64,000 nt of DNA from NCBI GenBank assembly GCA_017994175.1, contig JAGOLH010000002.1, forward strand, positions 1 to 64,000, given 5' to 3'. The translations under genes were made by a program, and so were the position numbers. Below, in pieces: positions 43,723-51,874 of the stretch (position 1 is the first letter of the stretch; every line of letters starts with the position of its first letter). The notes beneath the pieces were generated by a model, which searched no databases, was not told where the DNA came from, and saw nothing but the letters and a program-made list of their open reading frames with translations. Source of the DNA: Bacteroidales bacterium. GTDB lineage: Bacteria; Bacteroidota; Bacteroidia; Bacteroidales; ML635J-15.

Positions 43723-45444
43723 TTATTGTGCTAATACATCAATCATGCTTTCCATTTCTTTGTTGGTAAACGATATCAACTCGATGGAGTCGGACGGGCA
43801 AACGGGCAGGCACATTCCACAACCTTTGCAGTTGCTTTTGCTTATTTCAGCCACTTTTTTGCCGTTGAAATCAATCGTGCTTATCGCACTGAACGGACAA
43901 GCGTTTGTGCAGGCATTGCACCAGTTGCAGGTTTCTTTATCCACATAGGCCACTATGGGTTCCAGTTGTAATTCGCCTTTGGCAATAATGGAGTGCGCTT
44001 TGGTGGCGGCTGCAATGGCCGAGTTCACCGATTCGGCAACATTTTTAGGTCCCTGGCAAGCTCCGGCAATGGTAACACCGTCGATTACGGTTTCAACCGG
44101 ACGCAGTTTCATGTGTATTTCGTTGAAGAAATGGTCGCGGCCTTTGGGTAATTTAAAAATATTGCCGATAGTTTCGTCCTTATCGGGAACCATACCGGTA
44201 ACCAGCACCACGAGGTCAACTTCGGCTTCGTGTTCACGTTTTTCGAGCAATAAATCAACCGCTTTCACGCTGAGTTTATCGCCGGAAGCTTCCACCACAG
44301 GCGGTTTCTTATCGAGAAACTGCACGTAGATATCGCCTTTATCGTTGGTTGCTTTGTAAATAAGCTCTTGTTTTCCGTAACTGCGAACACCCCGTGTGAA
44401 GTGATAGCATTGCAGGTTGCTGAATTTGGCTGTTGCATCGAGCGAGGTTTGCATGGCAGCAGTGCAGCAAAAACGCGAACAATGCTTGTTGTCGCCTTTC
44501 ACCTGTCGACTGCCCACGCAATAGATAAATGCTACCGAATTAATTTCTTTATCGTTTACCACGAGTTGTTTTCCACTACTGTTTTGTAGTATTGCTTTAA
44601 ACTCAGGTAAGGTAATTACGTTGGAATGACTGTGATAGCCAAATTCTCCTTCTTCGGGGGTGTAGGTGTCGAAACCGGTGGCCAGCAAAACAGAACCTAC
44701 CGTAACTTCGCGATTTCCGGCCGGCGAGTTGAGTTTCAGTGTGAAATTACCAATACTGCCACTGCTTTCGGCAAGCATGGTTTCGGTGAATAGTTCAATG
44801 CGGCTGTTGTTGGCTATTTCAGCTTCGAGTTGTTTCAGTAAGTCGCTGCCCGATTGTTTTTCGGGGCTGATAACGTCCATTGTTTTCAGTTTGCCGCCAA
44901 TTTCTTTCGATTTTTCGATGAGATACACTTTGTCGTTCATGCCGGCAAGGCTTAGTGCAGCTTTCATCCCGGCAACACCGGCACCCACTACGGCCACCGA
45001 GCGTTCCGATTTTATTGTAATGGGGTTGAGGGCTTCAGCCAGACGTGCTTTGGCAATGGCGGCCTTTACTATCTGAATGGCTTTTTCGGTAGCCCCTGTT
45101 TTGTCGTCGCTGTGTGCCCACGAAGCTTGTTCCCTGATGTTGGCATGCACGTAGGTGTAGGGGTTTAGTCCGGCGCGTTCGCTTACGTTACGAAATGTAG
45201 TAAGATGCAGTTTGGGCGAACACGAAGCCACCACCACACCGCTCAGGTCGTTGGCCTTAATGTCGGCATCCATGTCTTTTTGGTTGGTATCGCCACAGGC
45301 AAACATGGTGGTTTTGGCCAGAATTACCGCATCTTCGTCTTTAATGGCTTCTTTAACCTTCTCGATATCAACATAGTCGGAAATATTTCCGCCACATGCA
45401 CATATATATATACCTAGTTTCTTCTTCATTGTTTCGTGTTGCAT
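43723..45444 (-). CDS. hdrA: HdrA/QmoB-like FAD and iron-sulfur oxidoreductase
   Basis: The 573-residue protein has an HdrA N-terminus with cysteine clusters (YICACGGNI, ASCSPKLH), a FAD Rossmann fold with GAGVAGM at 154-160, the HdrA-type C309 VGSRQVKGDNKHCSRFCC region (C309, C322, C326, C327), and a C-terminal double ferredoxin (C506, C509, C512, C516 and C539, C542, C545, C549). In methanogens HdrA is the electron-bifurcating subunit; in QmoB it passes electrons to quinone. QmoB usually has MvhD fused at the end; here it is a separate gene. The start at 45444 is one base after the qmoA stop; ATG six codons later is possible. Confidence 0.93.
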   Translation of the reverse strand: MQHETMKKKLGIYICACGGNISDYVDIEKVKEAIKDEDAVILAKTTMFACGDTNQKDMDADIKANDLSGVVVASCSPKLHLTTFRNVSERAGLNPYTYVHANIREQASWAHSDDKTGATEKAIQIVKAAIAKARLAEALNPITIKSERSVAVVGAGVAGMKAALSLAGMNDKVYLIEKSKEIGGKLKTMDVISPEKQSGSDLLKQLEAEIANNSRIELFTETMLAESSGSIGNFTLKLNSPAGNREVTVGSVLLATGFDTYTPEEGEFGYHSHSNVITLPEFKAILQNSSGKQLVVNDKEINSVAFIYCVGSRQVKGDNKHCSRFCCTAAMQTSLDATAKFSNLQCYHFTRGVRSYGKQELIYKATNDKGDIYVQFLDKKPPVVEASGDKLSVKAVDLLLEKREHEAEVDLVVLVTGMVPDKDETIGNIFKLPKGRDHFFNEIHMKLRPVETVIDGVTIAGACQGPKNVAESVNSAIAAATKAHSIIAKGELQLEPIVAYVDKETCNWCNACTNACPFSAISTIDFNGKKVAEISKSNCKGCGMCLPVCPSDSIELISFTNKEMESMIDVLAQ

Positions 45445-45445
45445 A

Positions 45446-46741
45446 TTACTGGTTTAAATAGCTTATGGCTTCGCCGGCGGCAGCACCGGCCGACAGAATG
45501 GAATCGGGAATGTCTTTGGGACCGGTGGCTGTGCCGGCAACAAACACGCCTTCGATATTTGTTTTCGATGGACTAAGCAATGGGCTGGGTTGTGCCACAT
45601 AGTTGAGCACGTCGAGTTCAAGCTTTTTACCTTCGAAAAGATTACCGGCTTCAGCATTGGCGATTACACCTACCGAAAGCACTACCATATCGTGTTCGGC
45701 TTCCTTGAGTTTTCCGGTTGCTATATCTTCGTAGCGCAACGAAAGATTTCCGTTGGGTTTTTCGGTGATTTTGCCAATTTTTCCTTTTACAAACCGAACA
45801 CCCATGCTAACTGCCTGTTCGTAAAATTCATCGTAACCCTTGCCAAATGCACGAATATCGATGTAATAAATCGTAATATCGGCCATGGGCAGTGCACCCA
45901 TCAGCAACTGAGCCTGCTTGATGCTGTACATGCAGCATATTTGCGAGCAAATGGGGTTGCCCACCGAATCGTCGCGCGAACCGGCACAAAGAACATAGGC
46001 CAGTTTGTCGGGCACTTTTCCGTCACCGGGACGCAATATGGTGTGAAACGGACGCGTGGGAGCCAGTTGTCGTTCCATTTGCATCGAGGTAATCACATTT
46101 TTTGCACTTCCATACGAATAACGCGAAATTTTCAGCGGATCAAACAGTTTGAAACCGGTTGCAACAATGGTTGTTTTTGCTTTCAGCACATACTCGCGGG
46201 GTTTCTGCGTGAAGTCGATACAACCCGGAGGACATACTTTTTCGCAGGCTCCGCAAAGCGTACAATTATCAATGTCGATGGCAGCAACCTTGGGGCTGCA
46301 AATGCTGAACGGGATAAAAGCGGCTTTACGACCGACCAGATTGTACTGATATTCGTCGCGCACCACTACAGGGCATGCTTCTTCGCACAACTGGCAAGCT
46401 GTGCAATCGGCCTCGACTACGTATCGCGGACGACGGGTTACCCGTGCTTCGAAATTCTTTTCACCCAGCTTTTCGATGGAGAGCACATCGGTTTCGGTAA
46501 AAATACTGATGTTGGGGTGCCTAGATATTTCCGACACCTTTGGGGTAGTGATACAGGCTGCGCAGTCGAGGGTGGGAAACACCTTGCTCAGCAATATCAT
46601 TTTGCCACCAATCGATAGTTCTTTTTCCACGAGGGCCACCTTGTAGCCGTTGTTGGCCAGATTCAATGCGGTTTCGCCGCCGGCAATACCGCCGCCAACC
46701 ACCAATGCATCGAAATTCAGGATTTCAGGCTCTTTTTGCAT
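45446..46741 (-). CDS. qmoA: QmoA-like FAD and iron-sulfur protein (HdrA family)
   Basis: The 431-residue protein has a FAD-binding GGGIAGGETAL (16-26), a cysteine pair LDCAAC (C60, C63), and two clusters C113, C116, C119, C123 and C160, C163, C166, C170. The C-terminal part has VAGTATGPKDIPDSILSAGAAAGEAI. It has the length and fold of the shorter Qmo/HdrA-type subunit. Together with the longer HdrA, an MvhD-like protein and QmoC-like membrane protein it would make a Qmo-type complex. It is 3 bases downstream of mvhD and 1 base upstream of hdrA. Confidence 0.92.
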   Translation of the reverse strand: MQKEPEILNFDALVVGGGIAGGETALNLANNGYKVALVEKELSIGGKMILLSKVFPTLDCAACITTPKVSEISRHPNISIFTETDVLSIEKLGEKNFEARVTRRPRYVVEADCTACQLCEEACPVVVRDEYQYNLVGRKAAFIPFSICSPKVAAIDIDNCTLCGACEKVCPPGCIDFTQKPREYVLKAKTTIVATGFKLFDPLKISRYSYGSAKNVITSMQMERQLAPTRPFHTILRPGDGKVPDKLAYVLCAGSRDDSVGNPICSQICCMYSIKQAQLLMGALPMADITIYYIDIRAFGKGYDEFYEQAVSMGVRFVKGKIGKITEKPNGNLSLRYEDIATGKLKEAEHDMVVLSVGVIANAEAGNLFEGKKLELDVLNYVAQPSPLLSPSKTNIEGVFVAGTATGPKDIPDSILSAGAAAGEAISYLNQ

Positions 46742-46744
46742 AAA

Positions 46745-47140
46745 TTATTCCTGCGATTTTAATAAATACTCGTTAAAACTTTTCACCTGTTTCACGAACG
46801 ATTCGCTGCACACCGAGCAAATGGCTGCCATGCGCAGGCGTGCAGGGTCGATGTTTTGTTCTTTCATCAGGTTGTGGGTTTGCTCTACCAGATGTCCGGT
46901 TTTTTCGGTGCAACTTTCGCCATAGGCACAGTCGCTGCCATCGGCGGCAATAAACACACCGTCGAAACCTTTGTCGAAAGCCCGCATTATCCACTTTGGC
47001 TTAATGCTGCTCGAGCAACGCATTGCTATGGTATAGACCTGCGGTGGATAATGCAGTTTAAGCAGACCCGCCATGTCGATGGCAGGGTCTGATATTTTTT
47101 CGGTAGAGAAAACCAGGATTTTCGCGCTTTTTTTAGCCAT
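46745..47140 (-). CDS. mvhD: MvhD/HdrD-type hydrogenase iron-sulfur subunit
   Basis: The 131-residue protein resembles MvhD, the [2Fe-2S] protein linking a partner (in methanogens [NiFe] hydrogenase) to HdrA. Cysteines are C42, C71, C77, C108 and C111, and the region FDGVFIAADGSDCAYGESC is characteristic. In sulfate reducers the equivalent is fused to QmoB. No hydrogenase gene is present here. It sits between tusA (11 bases) and qmoA (3 bases), implying it is the electron relay to the Qmo-like part. The physiological partner is not known. Confidence 0.88.
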   Translation of the reverse strand: MAKKSAKILVFSTEKISDPAIDMAGLLKLHYPPQVYTIAMRCSSSIKPKWIMRAFDKGFDGVFIAADGSDCAYGESCTEKTGHLVEQTHNLMKEQNIDPARLRMAAICSVCSESFVKQVKSFNEYLLKSQE

Positions 47141-47151
47141 GTTCCGTGGTG

Positions 47152-47409
47152 TTAGATTTCGTTTTTACGCATGTAAATTTTGTAGTAACCGTTTTCTTCC
47201 AATGTACCCAGATAATCGTGTCCCTGTTTGTTGCACCATTTGGGAATGTCGACACGGGTTCCTTCGTCGGCAGATAGTATTTCCATGATTTCGCCTTCTT
47301 CAATGGTTCCAAGGGCTTTTTTTGCTTCGAGTAGTGGTCCGGGGCAGGCAGTTCCGCGTGCGTCAACCGTTTTTGCTACCACTAAGTTTTTCAGTTCTTC
47401 GTTTGTCAT
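47152..47409 (-). CDS. tusA: TusA-family sulfur carrier protein
   Basis: The 85-residue protein has the TusA/SirA signature with persulfide-carrying cysteine C22 in RGTACPGPLLEAKKAL. TusA relays sulfane sulfur between DsrE-type proteins, rhodaneses and sulfur oxidation complexes. C59 (PKWCNK) is a second, downstream cysteine. It lies between dsrE2 (with a stem-loop in the gap) and mvhD, the same neighbourhood as in sulfur-trafficking operons such as dsrE3A-rhd-tusA. Cytoplasmic. A link with the Qmo/Hdr module is inferred from shared operon position. Confidence 0.92.
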   Translation of the reverse strand: MTNEELKNLVVAKTVDARGTACPGPLLEAKKALGTIEEGEIMEILSADEGTRVDIPKWCNKQGHDYLGTLEENGYYKIYMRKNEI

Positions 47410-47461
47410 TGTTTTAGAGTTTTATGGTTAAAAATTTTGTGTTTTAATATTTCAATTATTG

Positions 47462-47552
47462 AAACCGGTCGCCGAGCGGAGTCGAGGTGCCGGTGTTATA
47501 ATTTCTACACTTCCACCTTGCCGCCACCTCGGCTCCGCTCGGTGGCCGGTTT
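47462..47552. repeat. Long GC-rich inverted repeat between dsrE2 and tusA
   Basis: Arms at 47462-47493 and 47521-47552 (32 bases each, 27-base loop) match as an inverted repeat with 28 Watson-Crick pairs, three positions that would pair as G-U in RNA and one true mismatch. The core is CCGAGCGGAGTCGAGGTG against CACCTCGGCTCCGCTCGG. It is far more GC-rich than its surroundings. Located inside the operon gap, it may stabilise mRNA ends or attenuate transcription, or be a dispersed REP-type element. Confidence 0.85.
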
Positions 47553-47564
47553 GGTGTTCGGCAA

Positions 47565-48131
47565 TTAAATAAACAACTGCGCTGCGCTTTCGCCGGCATC
47601 TGTAACAAATGTAGCGGCTCCAGCATAGGTCAGATGCGGATAGTCGATAAATTCTTCTTTCTTGAACCCCATCAGGCCCATCGACATTTCGCAAACGATG
47701 ATTTCAATGCCGAGTTCACCGGCTTGTTTGAACATCTCGTCGAGCGACAGTACGTTGTGTTTTTTCATCAGATATTTAATCATCATAGGGCCCATACCGG
47801 CCATGTTCATGTTCGACAGTTTCAGCTTGTTCTTGCCTTTTGGCAGCATAATGCCAAACATTTTAGAGATGAAATCTTTACCCTTTGCTGATTTATTCTT
47901 GTCGCGCAAAGCTGATAATGCCCAAAACGAGAAGAAAATTTTCACTTTGGTGTCCATGGCTGCAGCGGCGAGCGAAATAATCATTCCGGCCATAATTTTA
48001 TCGAGGTCTCCCGAAACAATGGCAATCGAAAGCTGGTCTTTGCGGTTGTTTTCGAGTTTTGCAAGTTTCTTGCCCATTTTGTCGAGCTGAGCCTGCATCT
48101 GGCTGAGTTGTTGCTGAAGTTCTTCGTTCAT
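47565..48131 (-). CDS. dsrE2: DsrE2-family sulfurtransferase-like protein
   Basis: The 188-residue protein has an N-terminal coiled coil (1-33, rich in Gln, Lys and Leu) and a DsrE/DsrF-like fold. Key motif is IIVCEMSMGLMGF with the only cysteine, C147; this C-x-MS-x2-MG pattern is typical of DsrE2. Such proteins carry or transfer sulfur in sulfur oxidation and are often next to TusA. It is the first gene of the operon with a weak promoter-like box (TTACTTTG, 48169-48176) and a Crp/Fnr-type palindrome upstream. The typical DsrE2 membrane-associated N-terminus is replaced here by a coiled coil. Confidence 0.88.
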   Translation of the reverse strand: MNEELQQQLSQMQAQLDKMGKKLAKLENNRKDQLSIAIVSGDLDKIMAGMIISLAAAAMDTKVKIFFSFWALSALRDKNKSAKGKDFISKMFGIMLPKGKNKLKLSNMNMAGMGPMMIKYLMKKHNVLSLDEMFKQAGELGIEIIVCEMSMGLMGFKKEEFIDYPHLTYAGAATFVTDAGESAAQLFI

Positions 48132-48168
48132 ATTCTTAATTGTTAATGTGTTACAATTTAATTAAGAA

Positions 48169-48176
48169 CAAAGTAA
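48169..48176 (-). promoter_or_regulatory. Possible -7 box of the dsrE2 operon
   Basis: TTACTTTG on the minus strand matches TAnnTTTG except for one base and lies 38 bases upstream of the dsrE2 ATG. No strong -33 TTG is present, as expected for an activator-dependent promoter. Confidence 0.35.
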
Positions 48177-48227
48177 GAATTTTAACTGATATAAAATCCC
48201 TTTTTCTTATTGATTTGTGTTTTAATT

Positions 48228-48249
48228 AAGTGTGATATATATCACACTT
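48228..48249 (-). promoter_or_regulatory. Crp/Fnr-type operator upstream of dsrE2
   Basis: A perfect 22-base palindrome has the core TGTGATATATATCACA, i.e. TGTGA-N6-TCACA, which also contains the FNR-like TGAT-N4-ATCA. It lies about 97-118 bases upstream of the dsrE2 start. The Crp/Fnr protein at 57313 has residues suited to this motif. Functional binding is inferred. Confidence 0.65.
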
Positions 48250-48355
48250 GAGTAATGATATTTTTATCAAGAATTCTTAAAGACTTGGATGAGGAAAATT
48301 AGTGACAACAAATGAAATTTCAAAATTGAAATTTTCCCAACTCTTAATTTCTAAT

Positions 48356-48913
48356 TTAGTCCTTAATACAACGAACACTGAGGAAATCGTTTTTACTGGT
48401 GAAATAACGTGTGGCAGAGCCATGCATTATGTAAAAGTACCATGATTTTTCTTCATTGCTCTCAGAAGATAACCACCAATAGCCACAGTACTCAATATGG
48501 TTGTACTCATAAAGCTCTGTACAATAACCGCCCAAAAGACCATCAAAACCACTTCTACCCCCAACTTTAAGCGCCTTATAGCCTTTAGCACCATAATTGC
48601 CAACATGGCTTATCAAAGTATCAAATTCGTTTTTTGTTGGCAAATGCCATCCATTCGGGCAAGCATTTTTTGCAGTGCTCCAATTGTACAATCTTCCGTA
48701 TTTGTCACAATTTGGAAAGCTATCATCGTAGCAAAACGCAACAGCTTCAGTAATGTAATTCAGGTTTTCTGCCATCCAGGTTTGTGACCCTATGGTAATG
48801 GTTTTATAGGTTTTACCATCGCGAGAATCGGTGAATGTACCCGAAGCTTGCGATTGTGCTTTAATTGTAATTGCAACTAAGGCAATCGTGATTAATAATA
48901 GTTTACTTTTCAT
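48356..48913 (-). CDS. FISUMP-domain exported protein A
   Basis: The 185-residue protein has a signal peptide (MKSKLLLITIALVAITIKAQ) and one Fib_succ_major (FISUMP) domain: GTFTDSRDGKTYKTITIGSQTWMAENL start, CDKYGRLYNWSTAK, NACPNGWHLPT, GYWWLSSE and the terminal SVRCIKD. The domain has several conserved cysteines likely to be disulfide-bonded. FISUMP proteins are abundant, exported Bacteroidota and Fibrobacter proteins of unclear function. The frame opens at TTG 48922; ATG 48913 begins the signal peptide. It is one of three FISUMP genes within about 4 kb. Confidence 0.9.
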   Translation of the reverse strand: MKSKLLLITIALVAITIKAQSQASGTFTDSRDGKTYKTITIGSQTWMAENLNYITEAVAFCYDDSFPNCDKYGRLYNWSTAKNACPNGWHLPTKNEFDTLISHVGNYGAKGYKALKVGGRSGFDGLLGGYCTELYEYNHIEYCGYWWLSSESNEEKSWYFYIMHGSATRYFTSKNDFLSVRCIKD

Positions 48914-48983
48914 AGTTGTCAACTTTTAAGTACTGTAACATCAGGTTTTTTGAACGGTTAATTTGGATTCTAACATATTCTAG

Positions 48984-49445
48984 TTATTGCACGTCGCTGA
49001 AAGCATTAATATTGGCAGTAGTAATTTGCCATTTCCCTTCCGATGTCTTAACCCAGTTTATCGTAAATACTCCATGCGGATGTCCGATTACCGAGTCGTT
49101 CACGACAATATCGAGACCGTAATTACCTGTGTAACCGGCTCTGTCGATACTCGACCATTCCTGTAGCTTTTCAACTTTCATGTTTTTTACGTATCGGTGA
49201 AACGGACCGATCCAGTTTTTTGACAGGTCTGATGTATTCAGCACCACCAGTTCATCATCAATGAGTACCACCTCGTCGGCGAACAGGTTTCTGATGGCTG
49301 CCGAATCGTTGTTGTTCCACGCATTTTGCCAGTTTTCGATAAGCGAGTCAATGGGTGCTTTTTGAATCGAAGATGTTTCGCTTGGATTTTGGTTGCAGGA
49401 AATCAATATTCCAGCTACGGCAAGTAAAAGAATCATTTTTTTCAT
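48984..49445 (-). CDS. NTF2/SnoaL-like lipoprotein
   Basis: The 153-residue protein has a lipoprotein signal with lipobox GILISC (C17) and an NTF2-like fold with SLIENWQNAWNNNDSAAIRNLFADEVVLID (about 33-62) and DVVVNDS-like strands, as in DUF4440/SnoaL proteins. Such proteins are small-molecule-binding domains; a catalytic role is not supported. It lies between two FISUMP genes. I see no promoter box, so it may be in an operon with the PKD-FISUMP gene upstream, separated by 70 bases. Confidence 0.82.
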   Translation of the reverse strand: MKKMILLLAVAGILISCNQNPSETSSIQKAPIDSLIENWQNAWNNNDSAAIRNLFADEVVLIDDELVVLNTSDLSKNWIGPFHRYVKNMKVEKLQEWSSIDRAGYTGNYGLDIVVNDSVIGHPHGVFTINWVKTSEGKWQITTANINAFSDVQ

Positions 49446-49515
49446 TGTTTTGTTTTTTAAGTTAATAATTATGGATTATTTGTTGGTTTAATAAAATTGC
49501 TTTTTTCATTCTCAT

Positions 49516-50853
49516 TTAATCTTTTACACAACGTATGTATTCACCATTTACATAGGCAGAATTTGTTGAATACAATGAAACCACCTCATTGAATATTGCA
49601 AAACTGTAGCAATCGGATGTTCTCCACCACGTCATCATTCCCATTCCATCAAACACCCCACCAAGGTCAGCATTGCGCATACCCCCGGGGTAGGCAGTAA
49701 AACCGCTTTTGTTTCTGAATGAACTGTAATCGGTGTTACCGGGTGTGCCGGGTACGGTTGAATTATCCCACAATGTGGTTGATGCCATGGCTTTTGCGAT
49801 TTTATTCTCGAAATTTGTATTGTCGTAATTGTAATAGTGGCTAATCAGATAGTTCTGCATGGTAGTCCATTCATCGTAGCTTGCAACATGCCAGCCTTCG
49901 GGTGCTATGCCCCTTGGGTCGCTAACTGCGTACCAGTTATACATTACCCCGTAAGTATCTGCGTTAGCAGCATAGTTGTTGTAATAGCAAAATGCACCTG
50001 TGTTTAGACTGTACCAGGTTGAATTATCAATAACATTGGGAATTGGGTCGCCATTGTTATATTTGGTTGTCCTGAGGTTTTCAACCAGCCAGTATTGATC
50101 GCCGATTTTTACACTGTGGTATATATTTCCATCAGCATCCATTGCCCATTCGGGGTTGAGGCTTACGTGTATATAGTCGGTTTTTGTGACGGTGGAGTCT
50201 CCGTAATTATTTGTTGCTGTTAGCGTTACTGTGTAGTTGCCGGGAGTTTCGTACACATGATAAGGATTCTTTGCGGTTGACGTGGTGTTGTCGCCAAAAT
50301 CCCAAAAATACGATGCGCCATTGATTGTGGTATTTGCAAAATAGACTTCTTCGCCGGTATAAACTTCGGTGTCATATACAATGAAATTGGCGATAGGTTT
50401 TCCGGGGCGGAATCCTGATACGGAGTAGAAGACACTTACGCGCTTTGAAGTTGTCAGCCCTGCAAGATCAATTACCATGATATCAACTATTGCCGAATCG
50501 AGATCGGTTTCGAAATGCAGGCTTATAATTTGGCCGCTCGAGTAATTCACCGTATTCGGGTTTAAAGCGATGATGGGCAATTCGACACCATTTTTTTTAA
50601 TAGAAATTTCTTTAATGCCGTTGGGGGCAGCTACGAGAAACATAATTTCGCCATTCCAATATTGATCAGTGTTGCTATAGGGTTTAACCACAGTGTCTTC
50701 AGAAACTATGTACTTATGTTGACTGTAGCTCCAATTCTCAAGCAGAATCCATGGCGCAGGCTTATCACCTATGTCAACTTTCTCACATGAATAGAACATT
50801 GCAAACGCTATTATGGAGGCAACAATAATTATGTGGTTTCTAATGGTTTTCAT
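49516..50853 (-). CDS. PKD and FISUMP domain lipoprotein
   Basis: The 445-residue protein starts with a lipoprotein-like signal (lipobox MFYSC, C23), an N-terminal beta-domain (about 30-150), a PKD domain (about 150-228: GEEVYFANTTINGASYFWDFGDNTTSTAKNPYHVYETPGNYTVTL), and a C-terminal FISUMP domain (about 238-445: DADGNIYHSVKIGDQYWLVENLRTTKYNNG ... APEGWHVASYDEW ... GEYIRCVKD). PKD domains mediate protein or glycan contacts. It is likely outer-membrane anchored. It is 18 bases downstream of the probable outer-membrane protein gene and should be co-transcribed with it. Confidence 0.88.
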   Translation of the reverse strand: MKTIRNHIIIVASIIAFAMFYSCEKVDIGDKPAPWILLENWSYSQHKYIVSEDTVVKPYSNTDQYWNGEIMFLVAAPNGIKEISIKKNGVELPIIALNPNTVNYSSGQIISLHFETDLDSAIVDIMVIDLAGLTTSKRVSVFYSVSGFRPGKPIANFIVYDTEVYTGEEVYFANTTINGASYFWDFGDNTTSTAKNPYHVYETPGNYTVTLTATNNYGDSTVTKTDYIHVSLNPEWAMDADGNIYHSVKIGDQYWLVENLRTTKYNNGDPIPNVIDNSTWYSLNTGAFCYYNNYAANADTYGVMYNWYAVSDPRGIAPEGWHVASYDEWTTMQNYLISHYYNYDNTNFENKIAKAMASTTLWDNSTVPGTPGNTDYSSFRNKSGFTAYPGGMRNADLGGVFDGMGMMTWWRTSDCYSFAIFNEVVSLYSTNSAYVNGEYIRCVKD

Positions 50854-50871
50854 GATGATTATGTTTTTAAA

Positions 50872-51849
50872 TTATTCATAATTACGGTTAAACAATGGCC
50901 ATCCGGTTTCGAGTCCGGCTTTCAAAGAGAAATACAGTAGAAATGAACTTCCCATGCTTTCATGATAGGGGCGTATTCCCGGAAGCATCCCAATCTCGAA
51001 CATCCAATACCCCGAAAACGCATTCAGACGGTTCATTTCGATCCCTATGCTGAAACCGGGCTTCTGAATATATTGTGTTGGAATGTAACCTGGAAAAACC
51101 TCATTTCCTTTTTCGGTGAGAAAACGGTAGTTAATGAAAGGTGCATACACTATATCAATGTACATTTTACGCATTCCGATCCGGTCGGTTCCTTCACGGG
51201 TGCCGGGCGATCCTACATTAAATACTTTTGTGGTACCAATGCCAAGATGAAACATGGTGTACCGGCTTGAACTGAGGATATTTTGCGTACTATAGCTGTA
51301 ATAATATGATTGCAATTGTGTTGGGTATGGGTAATGGCATACGGGCACAGTGTCGAGACCGTCAGTCGGGAATGCCAGTTGCATATTGGTTACTCCGAAA
51401 CGGATCTGGTTATAAGTAGCCGCGTTTCCTTCGCCATAAGAGTACACATCGTACGCATTTCCTCCTTCGTAATCTCTGCCCCTGTAAAAGAAAGAGCCTT
51501 TTCTGCTTACTTTCGACGAGAATGTCAAAGCTCCGTCAAATTCCAAGCGACTGAAAAAGTTGTCGAGCAGCTGGTATTCGTTTTCATCGCTGAGGGCACC
51601 ACGGAACCAATCCTGTATGGCGCGCTCGTAATAGACATCCAAAGCAATGCGGGGTTTGAAATAGTGCAGCGAAAACTCCAGCGTTTCTCCATAACTGCCT
51701 GCCATCGTAAACCACGAGGCTGCCACCACAAACGAGAAGTTTCTGTTGGTGGGAGGAGGAACCAGCCCGAAATGTTGCCGTTGGTCCTGTGCATTCAGAG
51801 AAATCGCCCAAGCAATAACTGAAATTATGACGAAAATGATCTTTTTCAT
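50872..51849 (-). CDS. Probable outer-membrane protein of the FISUMP operon
   Basis: I do not recognise a named family. The 325-residue protein has a signal peptide (MKKIIFVIISVIAWAISLNA) and beta-strand-rich sequence with many aromatic residues, e.g. NQIRFGVTNMQLAF and YIDIVYAPFINYRFL, ending in GWPLFNRNYE; a barrel-type outer-membrane protein is plausible. It lies between the FISUMP gene (25 bases upstream) and the PKD-FISUMP gene (18 bases downstream) on the same strand. It could act as an export or assembly partner of those exported proteins, which is inference only. Confidence 0.78.
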   Translation of the reverse strand: MKKIIFVIISVIAWAISLNAQDQRQHFGLVPPPTNRNFSFVVAASWFTMAGSYGETLEFSLHYFKPRIALDVYYERAIQDWFRGALSDENEYQLLDNFFSRLEFDGALTFSSKVSRKGSFFYRGRDYEGGNAYDVYSYGEGNAATYNQIRFGVTNMQLAFPTDGLDTVPVCHYPYPTQLQSYYYSYSTQNILSSSRYTMFHLGIGTTKVFNVGSPGTREGTDRIGMRKMYIDIVYAPFINYRFLTEKGNEVFPGYIPTQYIQKPGFSIGIEMNRLNAFSGYWMFEIGMLPGIRPYHESMGSSFLLYFSLKAGLETGWPLFNRNYE

Positions 51850-51874
51850 GATTCACATTTTTATTGTTTCAGAA

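Noticed and set aside
45590-46618. 342-residue plus-strand frame antisense to qmoA
   Set aside because: Despite its length, its sequence is rich in Phe, His and Cys as expected for the antisense of a Cys/Lys-rich flavoprotein gene, and it has no coherent domain.
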